Positions 1 through 6,203 are shown, counted from the first letter of the stretch. The stretch is 6,203 nucleotides of DNA from Planctomycetota bacterium (GCA_013202635.1 JABMRO010000096.1:1-6203); one strand, 5' to 3'. Notes: generated by a model from the letters alone, not told the origin. Numbers and translations are program-made.

Positions 1-1029
1 AAGAACATCGATGCGGTAGTAATAGCTACGCCCGACCACACACATGCTGTAATTACTATGAGGGCAATCAAAATGGGTAAGCATGTGTATTGCGAAAAAC
101 CTTTGGCCCATTCGATATATGAGGTTCGCAAGGTTACCGAGGCCGCCAGGGAAGCCGGAGTTGCCACCCAATTGGGTAACCAGGGTCAGGCCTCTGAATC
201 AAATCGTCTGGTATGCGAATTTATCTGGAATGATGCAATCGGCCCTGTTCGCGAGGTTCATTCCTGGTGCAACAGACCAATCTCACCTCGCGGTATCGGC
301 AGGCCCAAAGAAACCCCGCCTGTACCTGAGTGGCTCGATTGGGATTTATGGCTTGGTCCGGCGCCGCAGCGCCCATACCATCCCTGCTATCTGCCTTTTA
401 GCTGGCGCGGCTGGTGGGACTTTGGAACGGGAGTTCTGGGCGATATTGGCTGTCATCAGTTTGCTCCGATTTTCAGGGCTTTGAAACTGGGTTATCCGAC
501 ATGCGTTGATGCCTGCTCCAGCGGGGTGAATTCCGAAACGGCACCGCTGGCATCTATCATTCGTTATGAATTTCCTTCAAGGTACGATTTTCCTGAACTG
601 GAGCTGACCTGGTACGATGGCGGATTGATGCCGGCTCGGCCTAAAGAGCTTAAAGAAGGCCTGCGTTTCGGCAATGCCGATGACAATCTGTTTGTGGGCG
701 ATAAGGGCAAGATGTTGGGCCACAGGCTATTGCCGGAATCAAGGAGTCAGCAGTACGGCAAACCTCCGAGAATTCTGGCTCGTTCGCCCGGTCATCATAA
801 AGAGTGGCTCGATGCGTGCAAGGGCGGCCCGCCGGCCGGGTCAAATTTCGATGTATCAGGGCCAATGACCGAGGTGATTTTATTGGGTAATATTGCTCTG
901 CGCATGGGGCAGAAGTTATACGAGAAGGGCTTAAAACTGTATTATGACGGCCAGAATATGAAGATTACCAACTTGCCTGAAGCCAACAAATACATCCACA
1001 GCGAATATCGTGATGGATGGACCTTATAG
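1..1029 (+). CDS. Gfo/Idh/MocA family oxidoreductase, 5'-truncated by the window edge
   Basis: The reading frame is open from base 1; the first internal ATG (58) is not the start, because the preceding codons already encode the family motif KNIDAVVIATPDH. Aligned with the next gene, about 108 N-terminal residues are missing: any export signal, the GxGxxG nucleotide-binding turn and the first Rossmann strands. The visible 342 residues hold the EKP motif (E32-K33-P34 of the visible part), a tryptophan-rich block including DWDLWLGPAP and WWDFGTG, and D148-x3-H152. Lys, Asp and His match the catalytic triad known for Bacillus subtilis inositol dehydrogenase, so dehydrogenase chemistry on a sugar or polyol with NAD(P) is likely. 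The substrate is unknown. The residue three after the His is Ala155, where both downstream paralogues have Asp. It ends in a YRDGWTL tail shared with those paralogues. It is probably exported by Tat like them, but the signal lies outside the window. Confidence 0.93.
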   Translation, partial: KNIDAVVIATPDHTHAVITMRAIKMGKHVYCEKPLAHSIYEVRKVTEAAREAGVATQLGNQGQASESNRLVCEFIWNDAIGPVREVHSWCNRPISPRGIGRPKETPPVPEWLDWDLWLGPAPQRPYHPCYLPFSWRGWWDFGTGVLGDIGCHQFAPIFRALKLGYPTCVDACSSGVNSETAPLASIIRYEFPSRYDFPELELTWYDGGLMPARPKELKEGLRFGNADDNLFVGDKGKMLGHRLLPESRSQQYGKPPRILARSPGHHKEWLDACKGGPPAGSNFDVSGPMTEVILLGNIALRMGQKLYEKGLKLYYDGQNMKITNLPEANKYIHSEYRDGWTL

Positions 1030-1065
1030 TTAAGTTTTTTGGTTGAGCAGGTGATAATGTACTCG

Positions 1066-1074
1066 CCGATTTTG
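1066..1074 (+). repeat. Shared leader 9-mer, copy 1 (CCGATTTTG)
   Basis: CCGATTTTG occurs in the gap before the second oxidoreductase and again at 2521-2529 before the third. Both copies sit upstream of similar Shine-Dalgarno and start contexts. It is most simply a remnant of a tandem duplication that carried the leader along. A regulatory role is possible but unsupported. Confidence 0.4.
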
Positions 1075-1105
1075 TGAACGATGGGTAAGAATCAATTTTA
1101 AATAC

Positions 1106-1113
1106 AAGAGGAG
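1106..1113 (+). promoter_or_regulatory. Ribosome binding site of the second oxidoreductase
   Basis: AAGAGGAG ends seven bases before ATG 1121, a strong Shine-Dalgarno match at normal spacing. The following bases TATTCTTATG nearly repeat those before the third oxidoreductase. Confidence 0.75.
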
Positions 1114-1120
1114 TATTCTT

Positions 1121-2491
1121 ATGAAAAACCGCAAAAAACCAGACGATGAACAAAACAAAAAAATGTCGCGACGTGATTTTATGGGCGCTGCCGCGGCAGC
1201 AACGGCGTTCACAATTGTCCCTCGGTTTGTTCTGGGGGGACGGCGTAATATCGCTCCGAGCGAGAAGCTCAATATAGCCGGTATTGGCGTAGGAGGCCAG
1301 GGCGGCGGCGATATTAGCGCGGTAAGCAGCCAGAACATTGTGGCTCTGTGCGATGTGGACTGGGGCCGGGCGGCCCGGACATTCAGGCGTCATCCCAATG
1401 CGAAAAAATACAAAGACTTCCGCATAATGTTGGACGAGGAGGACAAGAACATTGATGCTGTGATAGTTGCTACTCCGGACCACGTTCACGCGGTTGCGTC
1501 AATAGCGGCCATCAAGAGAGGCAAGCACGTTTATTGCGAGAAACCGCTGACGCACTCGGTATATGAAGCGCGTATGATTGCCAAGGCGGCCCGCGAGCAC
1601 AAGGTCGCTACACAAATGGGAAATCAGGGACAGGCCTCTGAGGGAACCCGGCTGATGAGCGAATATATCTGGGCCGGTGCAATAGGGCAGGTGCGTGAGG
1701 TACACGTATGGACCGACAGGCCTTTGAATGGTATTAACAATGTCTATTGGCCTCAGGGCGTGGGCAGACCAAAGGATACGCCGAAGGTTCCTGAAAGGTT
1801 AGACTGGGATTTGTGGCTTGGCCCTGCACCACAGCGGCCGTATCATCCGGCTTATGTGCCTTTTAAGTGGCGCGGCTGGTGGGACTTCGGAACAGGAGCG
1901 CTGGGAGACATCGGCTGTCACAGTATTGACCCTATCTGGCGAGCACTCAAGCTCAAATGCCCTGTCAGCGTTGAAGCGAGCTGCACATTAGTTAACAATG
2001 AAACATATCCGGTTGCGTCGATGGTAACGTACCATTTCGATGCTCGCGGGGACATGGCACCGGTCAAAATGACCTGGTACGATGGTGGATTACGACCACC
2101 GAGGCCGGATGAACTTGAAGAAGGTCAGCAGTTTGGCACAAACGGTACGCTGTTTGTCGGCGATAAGGGTAAAATGTTCGGATATACGATAATACCGGAA
2201 TCGTTAAGGAAAGAGTTTGGCAAACCGCCTAAGGTTCTTCCCCGCTCGCCCGGTCATCATCAGGAATGGATAGATGCGTGTAAGGGAGGCAAGCCTGCGG
2301 GTTCTAATTTCGACCATGCGGGACCACTGGCCGAGGCGGTACTTCTTGGTAACGTTGCGCTGCGCCCGGAAATAAAAAAGAAGCTGACAAATAAAAGTCT
2401 GCTCTGGGACGGCCCCGGCTTTAAGTTCACAAACTTGCCTGACGCCAATAAATACCTACATACCGAATATCGCGAGGGCTGGAGTTTGTAG
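1121..2491 (+). CDS. Tat-exported Gfo/Idh/MocA family oxidoreductase (paralogue 2)
   Basis: This complete 456-residue gene starts at an ATG with AAGAGGAG seven bases upstream. The N-terminus carries a twin-arginine signal: S16-R17-R18-D19-F20-M21, then a short Ala-rich hydrophobic stretch to about residue 38. No clear AxA cleavage site is visible. The Rossmann domain follows, with the nucleotide-binding turn in AGIGVGGQG (53-61), the ATPDH motif (117-121) and E140-K141-P142. The C-terminal half carries the Trp-rich block and D263-x3-H267-x2-D270. K141, D263 and H267 correspond to the Lys-Asp-His triad of inositol dehydrogenase, so the enzyme should be an active NAD(P)-dependent sugar or polyol oxidoreductase, acting outside the cytoplasm if the Tat signal works. 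Over most of its length it is closer to the upstream gene than to the downstream one. It has about seven extra residues (NGINNVYW region) before the Trp-rich block. The GH109 glycosidase branch is an alternative, but its usual active-site signature is not seen. The exact substrate cannot be read from the sequence. Confidence 0.95.
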   Translation: MKNRKKPDDEQNKKMSRRDFMGAAAAATAFTIVPRFVLGGRRNIAPSEKLNIAGIGVGGQGGGDISAVSSQNIVALCDVDWGRAARTFRRHPNAKKYKDFRIMLDEEDKNIDAVIVATPDHVHAVASIAAIKRGKHVYCEKPLTHSVYEARMIAKAAREHKVATQMGNQGQASEGTRLMSEYIWAGAIGQVREVHVWTDRPLNGINNVYWPQGVGRPKDTPKVPERLDWDLWLGPAPQRPYHPAYVPFKWRGWWDFGTGALGDIGCHSIDPIWRALKLKCPVSVEASCTLVNNETYPVASMVTYHFDARGDMAPVKMTWYDGGLRPPRPDELEEGQQFGTNGTLFVGDKGKMFGYTIIPESLRKEFGKPPKVLPRSPGHHQEWIDACKGGKPAGSNFDHAGPLAEAVLLGNVALRPEIKKKLTNKSLLWDGPGFKFTNLPDANKYLHTEYREGWSL

Positions 2492-2520
2492 TTTCGGTGA
2501 GATAGTTAATTCAATACTAT

Positions 2521-2529
2521 CCGATTTTG
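2521..2529 (+). repeat. Shared leader 9-mer, copy 2 (CCGATTTTG)
   Basis: This is the second copy of the 9-mer found at 1066-1074. It lies 30 bases before the start codon, against 46 bases for the first copy, so spacing is not conserved. No copy is seen in the 48-base gap before the fusion gene. Confidence 0.4.
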
Positions 2530-2546
2530 CAAGCAAAAGGATAATA

Positions 2547-2551
2547 GAGGG
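2547..2551 (+). promoter_or_regulatory. Ribosome binding site of the third oxidoreductase
   Basis: GAGGG (within AGAGGG) ends eight bases before ATG 2560 and supports that start, which places the SRRDF Tat motif at the same residue number as in the gene before it. Confidence 0.7.
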
Positions 2552-2559
2552 ATATTGTT

Positions 2560-3894
2560 ATGAGAAATAGTAAAAAACTGAACAAAGAACAAAACAGAAC
2601 AATCTCTCGTCGTGATTTTATGGGTGCCGCAGTGGCGGCAGCGGCGTTCACCTTTGTTCCCCGGCACGTTCTGGGAGGCGCCCGTTATATCTCACCGAGC
2701 GAGAAGCTGAATGTTGCCTGCATTGGTGTCGGGGGTATGGGTGGCAGTGATGTTAGTCAGATGAGAACGGAGAATTTAGTAGCGTTTTGCGATGTCGATT
2801 GGGGACATGCCGCCGGCACTTTCAAACGTTATCCAAACGTCAAAAGATATCGTGATTTCCGCAAGATGCTTGATAAGGAAGGCAAAAATATCGATGCCGT
2901 TACCGTATCGACGCCGGATAATATTCATGCTGTCGCGGCTATGAGGGCAATCAAGATGAGAAAACACGTCTATTGCCAGAAGCCCCTGGCGCATGATGTT
3001 TTTGAAGTCCGCCAGCTTACCGAGGCCGCTCGAAAGTATAAAGTAATGACGCAGATGGGAATACAGATTCACGCTGAAGACACCGTCAAGGTTGTTGTGG
3101 AGATTGTTAAATCAGGGATGATTGGCAAGGTGCGGAAGGTGGATATTTTCAGCGGAAAAAACTGGGGCGGCGGCACTCGACCTCAAGAAGGGCAGCCAGT
3201 ACCTGAGACGCTCGATTGGGACATGTGGCTTGGCCCGGCCCCGTGGCGGCCTTATCATAAGGCTTATGTGCCTGGTAACTGGCGGCGCTGGTGGGATTTC
3301 GGTACAGGGACATTAGGTGATATGGGCTGTCATATAATAGATCCGGTTTTTTGGGCGCTCGACCTGAAATATCCAATAAGCGTCGAAGCGCATCCGGCCG
3401 AGTTTAATAATGAAACTTATCCGGAAGCGACGGTTGTTCGATGGGAATTTCCTGAACGCGGCAATCTGCCGCCGGTTACAGTAACCTGGTATGACGGTGC
3501 TAACAGGCCCTTCCTGCCAAAAGAGCTTGAGCCGGGGCGCAAACTGCCCGGTCAAGGCGGATTGTATTACGGCGAAAAGGGCACCATAATGGCCCCGCAC
3601 ATGGGTGGTCCGCGGCTGATACCCGAATCGAAGATGAAGGGCTTTAAGGTAGAACCGTTTTTACCGAGGGGAGTTAACCATTACCAGGAATGGATCAGGG
3701 CGTGTAAAGGCGGCCCGAAGCCTTCGGCCAATTTCGATTACTCAGGACCTTTGAGCGAAACTATACTGTTAGGTAATGTGGCGGCCCGTGCAAAGCAGAA
3801 ATTATTCTGGGATGGGCCGAACTTCAGAGTTACCAACATGCCTGATGCCGAAAAATACCTGAAACGAGAATATCGTGAAGGTTGGAGTTTATAA
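2560..3894 (+). CDS. Tat-exported Gfo/Idh/MocA family oxidoreductase (paralogue 3, QKP variant)
   Basis: This complete 444-residue gene starts at an ATG with AGAGGG about eight bases upstream. The signal is nearly the same as in the previous gene: S16-R17-R18-D19-F20-M21, an Ala-rich hydrophobic core, then VPRHVLGG. The nucleotide-binding turn is in CIGVGGMGG, near residues 54-62. The usual EKP motif reads Q140-K141-P142 here, keeping the Lys but losing the Glu. D254-x3-H258-x2-D261 is intact, so the Lys-Asp-His set expected for hydride transfer is present. The protein diverges most from the other two after residue 165, where their GNQGQASE reads GIQIHAED, and in a shorter, Gly-rich loop (NWGGGTRP) before the DWDMWLGPAP block. 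It also has a different segment around GEKGTIMAPHMGGPRLIPES. The C-terminal tail YREGWSL is shared. It is probably an extracytoplasmic sugar oxidoreductase with a substrate or direction different from its neighbours; this last point is inference. Confidence 0.94.
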   Translation: MRNSKKLNKEQNRTISRRDFMGAAVAAAAFTFVPRHVLGGARYISPSEKLNVACIGVGGMGGSDVSQMRTENLVAFCDVDWGHAAGTFKRYPNVKRYRDFRKMLDKEGKNIDAVTVSTPDNIHAVAAMRAIKMRKHVYCQKPLAHDVFEVRQLTEAARKYKVMTQMGIQIHAEDTVKVVVEIVKSGMIGKVRKVDIFSGKNWGGGTRPQEGQPVPETLDWDMWLGPAPWRPYHKAYVPGNWRRWWDFGTGTLGDMGCHIIDPVFWALDLKYPISVEAHPAEFNNETYPEATVVRWEFPERGNLPPVTVTWYDGANRPFLPKELEPGRKLPGQGGLYYGEKGTIMAPHMGGPRLIPESKMKGFKVEPFLPRGVNHYQEWIRACKGGPKPSANFDYSGPLSETILLGNVAARAKQKLFWDGPNFRVTNMPDAEKYLKREYREGWSL

Positions 3895-3929
3895 TTATAC
3901 TATTTGTTGGGGAATAACGTCTTATTAAC

Positions 3930-3934
3930 AGGAG
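3930..3934 (+). promoter_or_regulatory. Ribosome binding site fixing the start of the fusion gene
   Basis: AGGAG lies eight bases before ATG 3943. It decides between that ATG and the upstream in-frame TTG at 3904, which would add 13 residues in front of an otherwise normal Sec signal peptide and lies too close to the previous stop codon for an obvious Shine-Dalgarno sequence of its own. Confidence 0.8.
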
Positions 3935-3942
3935 AAATAGAA

Positions 3943-6099
3943 ATGAAAAGACAGTCAAAATTTAGTGTTGTTGTTCTGACGTTGGTATTGTGTATTTGCG
4001 TGTTGCCGAAGGCTGACGCATCTGATGCTCAGGAAAACTGGAAGCTGGGCATGCAGGCGTACAGTTTCAATCGCTTTACGTTTTTCGAGGCGGTGGACAA
4101 GAACAAAGCGCTTGGTATGGGCTATATCGAGGCCTATCCGGGTCAGCGGCTTAGCAAAGAAAAACCTGATGTCAAGACCGACCACAATATGTCTTCCGAA
4201 GACAAGAAGATAATGCTTCAAAAGCTCCGGGAATCGGGCGTAAAACTTATGAACTACGGCGTAGTCTCGCTGCCGAACAATGAGGCGGAATGTCGAAAGG
4301 TCTTCAATTTTGCCCGGGAGATGGGAATCGAGACGATTGTTTCAGAGCCGCCGGAGGACGCGTTCGATGTTATAGAGAAATTGTGCGATGAATACGAGAT
4401 TAACGTGGCCATCCACAATCACCCCAAACCTTCACGTTATTGGAATCCTGATACAGTGCTGAAGGTCTGCGAGGGACGCAGCGAGCGAATCGGGGCATGT
4501 GCCGATACGGGCCACTGGATGCGTTCGGGAGTCAATCCGGTCGAAGCTCTGAAAAAACTCAGAGGTAAAATTATCAGCCTGCACGCCAAAGATTTGAACG
4601 AGTTCGGCAATCGTGGTGCGCACGACGTGATATGGGGTACAGGGGCAGGCGATTTCAAGCAGATTCTAATCGAGCTTGACCGTCAGGATTTCAAGGGCGT
4701 ATTCTCAATTGAATATGAGCACAACTGGCTGAACTCAATGCCTGAAATTGCCGGATGTGTTTCTTACTTCGAGCGGACTGCGGCCGGATTAGGCCAGACA
4801 GATTGGCGATGGATATTCGACGGCAAGGACCTGAACGACTGGGATGGAGATATGCGTCTCTGGTCGGTTAAAGATGGTGTTATTCGTGGACAGACCACCC
4901 CAGAGAACCCGACCCGCGGCAATACGTTCCTTATCTGGCGTGGCGGAAAGCTGCGGGATTTTGAGCTGCGTTTGAAATTCCGTATCCGCAACGGCAACTC
5001 AGGCGTGCAGTACCGAAGTAAGGAAGTCCGCAAGTGGGTCGTAAGCGGCTATCAGGCGGAGGTTGAAAACGCACCGGGCAAGGTCGGTTTTCTCTACCAC
5101 GAGAGTGGCCGGGGATGGCTGGTCAACGTCGGTGATATGATGGTCATTAATGAAGACGGCGAGAAGAATGTTATTGGGAATGTCTCCGATAAAGATGAGC
5201 TTATAAAGGAAGGCTACTATAAGGACAAGGACTGGAACGAGTATAGAATCATCGCTAATGGCAACCATTTGATGCACTATATCAACGGCTATCAGACAAT
5301 GGAGCTGATAGATAACGACCGGGTAACCAATCCCGGCGACCCGAAGGACACTAAAGGGGCTGCAAGAGAAGGTGTTCTGGCGCTTCAAATACATGCCGGC
5401 CCGCCTATGCTTGTTGAGTTCAAGGACATCCGAGTTAAAAATCTACAGCCGAAATATGGCGATGCGGTTTTACTGTTCAACGGCAAAAACCTCGACGGCT
5501 GGGCGGTTAAGGGCGACGAGAAAAAGAGCAAATGGGTAGCCGGCAAAGCGAAAATGTCGTCTGAGGACCCGAAGATGCTGGTAAAGGCCGAGGGTCAGGG
5601 CGAAATGATAAATCTGGCCGCCAAACACGGTGATAGTCTCGATTTTTACTCCAAAGCAAAATTCGGCGACTGCCGTATCGAGCTGCAGGTGATGGTGCCG
5701 AGAGGTTCCAATTCCGGCGTCTATGTTATGGGTGAATACGAGATCCAGGTACTGGATAGCTGGGAAAGGGTAAAGATGGGCTCCGGTGATATGGGGGCGA
5801 TTTACGGTGCCGGTGCACCTTTAGTGAATGCTTCCCTGAGGCCCGGCCAATGGCAGAAGTATGTTATTGAATTTAAGGCTCCGAGGTTCGACGCCAACGG
5901 CAAAAAAATCAGTCATGCCACATTCAAAAAGATAGAACTCAACGGCCAGTTGCTGCATAATAAGAACCTCGAAATGACTAAGGGAGTAACTGGTGGGCCT
6001 CTGGTAGGCAGGGAAGGGCCTTTCGGGCCGATTATGTTCCAGGGTAACCACGGTCCTGTGGCGTTTCGCAATATAATAGTGAAACCTTTAGTAGATTAG
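3943..6099 (+). CDS. Secreted TIM-barrel sugar isomerase/epimerase fused to two DUF1080 (3-keto-disaccharide hydrolase type) domains
   Basis: The product has 718 residues. ATG 3943 is chosen over an in-frame TTG at 3904 because AGGAG lies eight bases before it and a clean Sec signal follows: MKRQSK, hydrophobic core 7-22, AxA at 24-26. There is no lipobox. Residues about 33-280 form a xylose-isomerase-like TIM barrel. E135 (VSEPPED), D188 (CADTGHW), H214 (SLHAKD) and E257 (SIEYE) fit the metal-binding Glu-Asp-His-Glu set of ketose 3-epimerases; H158 and H160 lie in IHNHPKP. The first DUF1080 domain runs from about 287 to 501 (IFDGKDLNDW, NSGVQYR 352-358, SGYQAEV 368-374, ESGRG 387-391). The second runs from about 506 to 718 (LFNGKNLDGW, NSGVYV 590-595, YEIQVLDSW 599-607, GAIYG 618-622, PRFD 647-650). 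DUF1080 is a concanavalin-like fold linked to cleavage of 3-keto-glycosides, so processing of oxidised sugars made by the upstream enzymes is the likely role. The precise reaction of each domain is not known. Confidence 0.92.
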   Translation: MKRQSKFSVVVLTLVLCICVLPKADASDAQENWKLGMQAYSFNRFTFFEAVDKNKALGMGYIEAYPGQRLSKEKPDVKTDHNMSSEDKKIMLQKLRESGVKLMNYGVVSLPNNEAECRKVFNFAREMGIETIVSEPPEDAFDVIEKLCDEYEINVAIHNHPKPSRYWNPDTVLKVCEGRSERIGACADTGHWMRSGVNPVEALKKLRGKIISLHAKDLNEFGNRGAHDVIWGTGAGDFKQILIELDRQDFKGVFSIEYEHNWLNSMPEIAGCVSYFERTAAGLGQTDWRWIFDGKDLNDWDGDMRLWSVKDGVIRGQTTPENPTRGNTFLIWRGGKLRDFELRLKFRIRNGNSGVQYRSKEVRKWVVSGYQAEVENAPGKVGFLYHESGRGWLVNVGDMMVINEDGEKNVIGNVSDKDELIKEGYYKDKDWNEYRIIANGNHLMHYINGYQTMELIDNDRVTNPGDPKDTKGAAREGVLALQIHAGPPMLVEFKDIRVKNLQPKYGDAVLLFNGKNLDGWAVKGDEKKSKWVAGKAKMSSEDPKMLVKAEGQGEMINLAAKHGDSLDFYSKAKFGDCRIELQVMVPRGSNSGVYVMGEYEIQVLDSWERVKMGSGDMGAIYGAGAPLVNASLRPGQWQKYVIEFKAPRFDANGKKISHATFKKIELNGQLLHNKNLEMTKGVTGGPLVGREGPFGPIMFQGNHGPVAFRNIIVKPLVD

Positions 6100-6203
6100 C
6101 TGTTTATAACTGCCAGAATCGTGAATTTGCTATGTTTAGTGCATTGCAGGATTAACGCAGCCTTTCGGTAGTACGAGCAGAAAAAATCGTCAAGTGTGTG
6201 CTT
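6100..6203. other. Noncoding tail after the fusion gene
   Basis: These 104 bases run from the stop codon to the window edge. Short frames beginning at ATG or GTG here close quickly, and no stem followed by a T-run is visible, so there is neither a supported gene nor a supported terminator. The operon may continue beyond the window. Confidence 0.5.

Noticed and set aside
1086..1121. Inverted repeat TAAGAAT / ATTCTTA around the Shine-Dalgarno of the second oxidoreductase
   Set aside because: Seven A/T-rich pairs with a 22-base loop are too weak to claim as a riboswitch or attenuator, and nothing similar precedes the other genes.
965..1489. Minus-strand open frame of 174 codons across the first intergenic gap
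   Set aside because: It overlaps two well-supported genes in antisense, shows no recognisable domain or good start context, and looks like a by-product of the coding sequence opposite.
2492..2520. Promoter-like TACTAT 17 bases after TTTCGG before the third oxidoreductase
   Set aside because: The -35 match is poor, and such A/T-rich matches are expected by chance in short gaps within an operon.
1121..3894. Assignment of the oxidoreductases to the GH109 NAD-dependent glycosidases
   Set aside because: They keep the dehydrogenase-type D-x3-H motif in GDIGCH or GDMGCH and not the different His-containing signature I recall for GH109, so a glycosidase label is not supported.
3904..3942. In-frame TTG start that would extend the fusion protein by 13 residues
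   Set aside because: ATG 3943 has AGGAG at ideal spacing and begins a standard Sec signal; the extension would put extra residues in front of the positively charged n-region.
4999..5394. Minus-strand open frame of 131 codons inside the first DUF1080 domain
   Set aside because: It is fully antisense to a conserved domain and its hydrophobic look follows from the codons of the opposite strand; there is no independent support.
6100..6203. Search for a rho-independent terminator after the last gene
   Set aside because: Short complementary bits are present, but no stable stem followed by a run of T was found on either strand.

Overview
This window reads as a bacterial glycoside or sugar-metabolism cluster, most likely from a planctomycete (Phycisphaerae-like) or a related member of the PVC group. 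That assignment is inference. It rests on the protein types: Tat-exported Gfo/Idh/MocA oxidoreductases with a tryptophan-rich signature, and a xylose-isomerase-like TIM barrel joined to DUF1080 domains. Both types are strongly expanded in Planctomycetes, Verrucomicrobia and some Bacteroidetes. Base composition looks moderate, near half G+C by eye. No rRNA, tRNA, CRISPR array or mobile element was seen.

Layout: all four genes lie on the + strand and are closely spaced. (1) 1-1029 is a 5'-truncated Gfo/Idh/MocA oxidoreductase. (2) 1121-2491 is a complete paralogue with a twin-arginine signal. (3) 2560-3894 is a second complete, more divergent Tat-signal paralogue. (4) 3943-6099 is a 718-residue Sec-exported protein made of a TIM-barrel sugar isomerase/epimerase domain followed by two DUF1080 (3-keto-disaccharide hydrolase type) domains. 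The gaps are 91, 68 and 48 bases. Each internal gene has a good Shine-Dalgarno sequence and no gap shows a convincing terminator, so this looks like one operon that enters from the left edge and may continue past the right edge. No stretch of 300 bases lacks a gene.

How the genes may work together (inference): Gfo/Idh/MocA enzymes can oxidise a sugar hydroxyl with a tightly held NAD(P). DUF1080 proteins are linked to cleavage of 3-keto-glycosides. The TIM-barrel domain carries the Glu-Asp-His-Glu metal set of the ketose 3-epimerase-like family. Together they suggest an extracytoplasmic oxidise-then-cleave route for glycosides. The three oxidoreductase paralogues differ at active-site positions, which points to different substrates or different steps. 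The fused isomerase/DUF1080/DUF1080 enzyme and the active-site differences among the tandem paralogues are the most interesting features of the window.
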